Source: Entophlyctis helioformis (Eukaryota > Chytridiomycota > Chytridiomycetes > Chytridiales > Chytriomycetaceae). Taken from it: 11,240 nt of DNA. Shown in pieces: positions 7,701 through 11,240 of this stretch (its first letter is position 1; each line of letters opens with the position of its first letter). The notes under the pieces are model-generated. The model did not search any database. It was not told the DNA's origin and saw only the letters and a program-made list of their open reading frames with translations. Location: contig JAHLKH010000458.1 of the NCBI GenBank assembly GCA_025526915.1, positions 1-11,240 of the forward strand, given 5' to 3'. Both the position numbers and the translations under genes were made by a program.

Positions 7701-9278
7701 ACGGCTGAGACGACCACGACTGTCGAGCCCACCACTACGACTGTCGAGACCACCACAGTTGAGCCGACCACCACGGTTGAGACTACCACAACGACCACTG
7801 TTGAGCCAACTACTATCGTTGCGACCACCACCACCACTGTCGAGACTACCACGACTGTCGAGCCCACCACAACGACTGTCCAGCCCACCACGACGATCGC
7901 GACCACCACGGTTGAGCCAACCACCACAACCACGATCGCAACCACCACGACGGTTGAGCCAACTACCACCACTGCCGAGACTACCACGACTGTCGAGCCC
8001 ACCACAACGACTGTCCAGCCAACCACGACGATCGCGACCACCACGGTTGAGCCAACCACCACAACCACGATCGCAACCACCACGACGGTTGAGCCAACTA
8101 CCACCACTGTCGAGACTACCACGACTGTCGAGCCCACCACGACGATCGCGACTACCACCGTTGAGCCCACCACCACCACGATCGCGACCACCACTACGAC
8201 TTTCGAGCCAACCACCACGACTGTCGAGCCCACCACAACGACTGTCCAGCCAACCACGACGATCGCGACCACCACGGTTGAGCCAACCACCACAACCACG
8301 ATCGCAACCACCACGACGATCGCGACCACCACGGTTGAGCCAACTACCACCACTGTCGAGACTACCACGACGACTGTCCAGCCAACGACGACGATCGAGC
8401 CCACTACCACCACTTCTGCGATTACCACTTCTACTCTGGCTGAAACCACTGCCACTACCGATACCCTTGAACCGACTACCACTACCACTTCGTCCGCTAC
8501 CTCGACCACCACGTCGATTGTGCTGAACGGCTACAACCAGCCCAGCCATGCTGCTTCCACCACGGCCGTGACCACTGCTCCTGAGACGACGACCGACGCC
8601 GTCCCCGAGGCGGCCACCACGGCCTCTGCCGAGCCGATCGTGAACCAGACTTCTGAGCCTCTGACTACCGCGACCACGACGACCACCGCGACCACGACGA
8701 CTACTGTCGAGCCGATCGTGTATCCAACTGCCAAGCCCGAGACAACCACGACGACCACCGCTGCACCACTTGTCTATCCCACGGCCGAGCCTCAGACCAC
8801 CGCGACCACGACGACCACTGTTGCGCCGAACGCGCTCCTTGAAACGATCTCCCCCGAGTCGTCCACGACCTCGTCCACGAGCACGTCCACGTCCGTGGCG
8901 GTTCTGGCACCGAGCGCGACGCCCACGTCCAACACGACCGTCGCAGGTGCGTCGACAACGCCGTCTGGCGGCACCACGGACAACACGGGTCTCTACTCGG
9001 GCATTGGTGCCGGCACAGCAGCCGCCGCGGCCGCCGCCGTCATGCTCATGCGCCGCCGCCAGTCGTTCCGCTCCGCCATCCAGGCCACGCCCGAGTTCCC
9101 CGAAAACTCCAACATGAACCCGTTGTACGAGGCTACGCAGCAGTACGAGAACCCGTTGTACGTGCCGCCGGGTGCGGATGGCGGTGGTGCGCCGGACGCG
9201 GACATGTTCAACGCGCCTGTCGAGGATGGCTTTGACGGCGACGATGTGGACCGCCGCGCATCGACCGTGATGCCTTGA
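4745..9278 (+). CDS. Mucin-like type I membrane receptor with two jelly-roll domains and double NPxY tail
   Basis: Three exons (4745-5444, 5596-6267, 6379-9278) join in frame to 1423 codons; both introns are phase 1 (GTGAGT...ACAG; GTACGC...GCAG). Order: signal peptide 1-19 with a likely ASA|Q cleavage; a KY..D..SV....EYVK.V motif (35-52); Thr-rich linker ~56-195; a second copy of that motif (201-218); jelly-roll domain 1 (234-~402); acidic linker; jelly-roll domain 2 (458-~640); a PTTTTVE-type stalk of about 680 residues; a TM helix (~1329-1348, Gly/Ala-rich) ending in RRR; and a 75-residue tail with NPLY at 1371 and 1382, plus RRQS and RRAS basic-Ser motifs. The domains start ADNxYxLNL and continue through GPFDSP, GDGPxLxAVDVA and AGLFAxVYVDG, the pattern of galactose-binding-like accessory domains in rhamnosidase-type glycosidases; each has a Cys pair ending in a (M/V)PNC motif. 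The stalk should be densely O-glycosylated and hold the domains off the surface. A role in adhesion or glycan binding is inferred. Three separate genes is the alternative, but the clean phase-1 splices argue for one. Confidence 0.88.
4920..5290. repeat. Thr-rich coding repeat, linker 1
   Basis: Repeated ACC/ACG/ACT codons broken by SKAA and PKAA units (residues ~59-182 of the mucin-like protein). The unit is distinct from the PTTTTVE unit of the second stalk, so the two linkers expanded independently. Confidence 0.85.
5445..5595 (+). other. Intron 1 of the mucin-like gene
   Basis: 151 nt with GTGAGT donor and CACAG acceptor, phase 1, splitting the Ala codon that begins jelly-roll domain 1. 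An in-frame stop is not reached at once, but the splice restores the ADN domain start exactly as in domain 2. Confidence 0.85.
6268..6378 (+). other. Intron 2 of the mucin-like gene
   Basis: 111 nt with GTACGC donor and TTGCAG acceptor, phase 1, in the same place relative to domain 2 as intron 1 is to domain 1. The upstream frame hits TGA inside the intron (6321-6323), so splicing is needed to reach exon 3. Confidence 0.85.
6960..8840. repeat. PTTTTVE mucin-stalk coding repeat
   Basis: Roughly 1.9 kb of degenerate Thr-codon repeats with Val-Glu-Pro spacers, the whole stalk of the mucin-like protein. Nested duplications are visible: an exact 86-bp copy (7230-7315 and 7791-7876, 561 bp apart), a 135-bp tandem pair (7877-8011 and 8012-8146, about four mismatches) with 76 bp of the second unit repeated again at 8243-8318, and a VANKKTIAETT block at 7203 and 7632. 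All offsets are multiples of three. Length polymorphism and assembly error are both likely here. Confidence 0.9.
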
Positions 9279-9892
9279 TTCCGTTCCTGTTTTTGTTGAC
9301 TCCTTTCTTCTACTCCTTCTTCTTCCCCTTACTCTCTGCTCTCAGTTTAAAAGTCTTACTGTTTCTGATGATCTGAATCCCGTCCAATGAACGTTTGATG
9401 CTATTCGCACAGTGCTGTCGCTTGTTTTACAGACCGTGGCTGTGGTGCCTGTTTTACAGCGGGAACTAGCAACCGCCTTGCGAAAAAATTCGTGTGGCGC
9501 TTCCACCCCAAAATTTCAGCGTCGTTCAAGGTGAGCAAGAGCGGCTGCCGCAGACACAGAGCGGCGCATGAGGGTTGGACGGTGCAGGGCCGGTGGTGCA
9601 CGGCTCGCAGGCTACACGGGGCAGGCTGGCGGGCATGTAGCGCCTGGTGCACCAGGCTTGCCATATCCACCTGCCTGCTGCCTGCTGCCCGCTGCTGGTG
9701 GCCGCTGGCTGGCTGCGAGCCGAGCAAGCGGATGGCCGGCCAGCCAGCACCCGCGCCAACAGCGCAGAACAGGCAGCCGGCCGTGTGGACGTGTGCGTGT
9801 GCGTGCACCTGCTGGCAGACGGACGCTGACGCCTTGCTCGCCGCCTCCTACGATGCCGCCTCCTGCGACGCCCACAACGGCCCCGCACGCAG
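9279..9892. other. 3' UTR and intergenic region before the BAR-like gene
   Basis: Begins with a ~60-nt polypyrimidine tract (9281-9344) ending CTCTCAG, then TTTAAAAG. No AATAAA is seen. TGTTTTACAG occurs twice (9423-9432, 9450-9459). The rest, 9530-9890, is GC-rich and includes GGCTGGCTGCGAG-type repeats; it has open frames on both strands but nothing recognisable. The promoter and 5' UTR of the next gene should lie here; no clear TATA box is seen. Confidence 0.6.
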
Positions 9893-11240
9893 ATGATGAA
9901 CAAGAAGATCAGCAAGCAGCAGATATCGTCGCCGTCGCCGCTCATGTCGCCGCTGGCCCTGCAGAACCACCTGGCCAAGCGCTCGACGGACTCGGGCATC
10001 GACGTGCTCAACGGCCAGCTGCAGCAGCAGCAGGCGCAGCAGGCGCACCAGCAGCAGGCGCTCAACAACGCCGCGTCCAGCCCGCTCGCCGCTGCCAGCG
10101 GTGGTGCACAGGGCGGTGCACCAGCCAACGCTGCTGCTGCCAGCATGCCGCGCGAGCGCCTGTCGCTGTCCCGCCCGTCCCGCAACTCGTTTGGCTTCCC
10201 GATCCCGGGCTTCTCGGCATCAAGCGCTGCGCTCCCGTCGTCGTCGCACCAACTGGCCGCCCAGCAGGCCGCCGCCCAGCAAGCACAGCGCATGTCCATG
10301 CAGTCCATGCGCACCTCGCAGCCCCAGCAGCAGGCCCAGCAGCAGCAGGCCGTCGGCGGCATGGTCGGCGTGCCTTCTCCCTCGCCGTCGCCGTTGCAAT
10401 CGCCCGCACCCGGCGCTGTCAACGTTGGTGCACAGATGCAGCCGGCCCGTCCGCCGGCCATTACGCCCTTCTCGGCGGGCCGCTTTGATGTGTCGGCGTC
10501 GATTGCCGGCGGCCCGCTCGACCCCCGCCGCCAACGGCTGACGGATGCGCCGCAGACGCTCACGCTGCGGCAGTACCAGAGCTTTGTGCAGGCGTTTGCT
10601 GCGTACCGGCGTCAGATTCAGGCCATGGCAGCTGCCACGGACACGTTTGTTCGTGCGCTCGAGGAGTTGTCCGACTGTGTTCCTGCTGGTACGTTGCTGT
10701 CGAGTGTGCCTGCCTGCCAAGTCCCGAGTGCCAAGTGCGCATGGCCTTGCATGGCTGCGCATTCGTGGCTTGCAATGGACGCCGCTTGCTGCTGCATGCG
10801 AGCTTGAATGCGTGAAATGTGCACCGCCATGGTTTCTTTGCTGACCCACATGTGCACCAACCAACCAACCAACCAACCAACAGCAACCGTCCACGATCCG
10901 TCTGTCGTGTGGGATCTCGACTTTTTCATTGACAGCACGCAGCTGCTTGTCAACACCCACCAGATCTGGGCAAGTGCTGTGGTGCATGCGCTGGCCGTTT
11001 CCGCCCATGTGCTGACGCTTGAATGCGCTCGACAGGCATCCACCATTGAAAAGGAGATTGAGGAGCCGCTGTACAAGAACATTGACAACATCATTGCTCG
11101 TGTCAAGGTGCGGTGCCTTGCCCCTGTCTGCTTGTTTGCGTCTGCGTGTCCGCCCTACTCTGTCGCATCCAATGCTGACGACCATGCGGACAACTGCCGT
11201 CCATCTCAAGGCCCAACAAGCCGAGAACAAGCTGCGCATC
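9893..11240 (+). CDS. Ivy1/BAR-like membrane-binding protein, 5' part (partial)
   Basis: Exon 1 is 9893-10688 (265 codons plus one base), intron 10689-10883 is GTACGT...ACAG (phase 1), exon 2 is 10884-11107, intron 11108-11210 is GTGCGG...CTCAAG (phase 0), and exon 3 runs off the right edge. Residues ~1-220 are disordered and rich in Gln, Ala, Ser and Pro, with several basic-Ser sites. From residue ~222 (LTLRQYQSFVQAF) the sequence turns helical: a Tyr-Arg-Arg helix, a FVRALEEL helix, then in exon 2 an IEKEIEEPLYKNID segment and a charged helix. This order resembles the fungal vacuolar Ivy1 BAR-like domain, in which a helix ends in a Pro-Leu-x-x-x-Asp turn; other BAR or F-BAR proteins are alternatives. 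If correct, it would bind and bend membranes and might meet Rab or phosphoinositide partners. Two ATGs are adjacent; the second has A at -3. The gene reading is solid, the family only moderate. Confidence 0.65.
10857..10880. repeat. (CCAA)6 repeat at the 3' end of an intron
   Basis: Six CCAA units lie directly before the CAG acceptor of the first intron of the BAR-like gene, in place of a polypyrimidine tract. Confidence 0.95.

Noticed and set aside
6900..8520. CRISPR-like or satellite array
   Set aside because: Repeats are degenerate, coding in one frame with offsets in multiples of three, and lack unique spacers; it is a mucin stalk.
7204..8526. 440-codon plus-strand Pro/Arg/Ser/Leu frame
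   Set aside because: Shifted-frame shadow of the same Thr repeats.
6837..8549. Long minus-strand frames (about 535 and 570 codons) opposite the Thr stalk
   Set aside because: They are Val/Gly/Ser or Gly/Arg/Ser repeats produced automatically by the reverse complement of Thr codons; they have no domain, and the plus strand has a complete gene with splice sites.
9526..10563. 345-codon minus-strand frame over the 5' end of the BAR-like gene
   Set aside because: Cys/Ala/Gly-rich antisense of Gln/Ala codon repeats, with no recognisable content; the sense strand has well-formed splice sites and helical protein.

Overview
The window is eukaryotic nuclear DNA, GC-rich, probably from a unicellular protist. 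Genes are split by short introns (about 90-195 nt) with donors such as GTGAGT, GTACGT, GTACGC and GTGCGT and mostly CAG acceptors. Proteins carry long Gln-, Ser-, Ala- and Thr-rich low-complexity stretches, and there are no bacterial-style operons or ribosome binding sites. A mucin-like membrane protein with a tail resembling that of integrin beta subunits makes a unicellular holozoan (filasterean-like, for example Capsaspora-type) or a related integrin-bearing protist an attractive but unproven source.

Layout. (1) 1-1526, minus strand: gag of an LTR retrotransposon with a Retrotrans_gag core and one atypical zinc knuckle. Gag ends in UGA-CGG, and its own frame stays open to the window edge, so pol would lie to the left. 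(2) 1527-2247: gene-free DNA containing a possible tRNA primer-binding site next to the gag start, two pairs of direct repeats, several hairpins and a plus-strand TATA box; probably LTR or leader sequence. (3) 2248-3886, minus strand: a multi-exon aquaglyceroporin (both NPA boxes, glycerol-type Asp after the second) with an insertion of roughly 200 residues between TM3 and TM4 and an unresolved frame change at a CTG/CAG tract. (4) 3887-4744: gene-free divergent promoter region. (5) 4745-9278, plus strand: a three-exon, about 1423-residue type I membrane protein. It has a signal peptide, a Thr-rich linker, two tandem beta-jelly-roll (galactose-binding-like) domains, a very long PTTTTVE mucin stalk, one TM helix and a short tail with two NPLY motifs. 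(6) 9279-9892: 3' UTR and intergenic DNA. (7) 9893 to the right edge, plus strand: the 5' part of a gene with a Gln/Ala/Ser-rich disordered N-terminus followed by a helical region that looks like an Ivy1/BAR-type membrane-binding domain.

The genes are separate eukaryotic transcription units and nothing shows that they act in one pathway. The aquaglyceroporin and the mucin-like receptor are divergently transcribed from one 858-bp region and both are surface-membrane proteins. The strongest candidate for something undescribed is the mucin-like receptor: its ectodomain looks adhesive or carbohydrate-binding, and its tail has the paired NPxY arrangement known from integrin beta tails that bind talin and kindlin.
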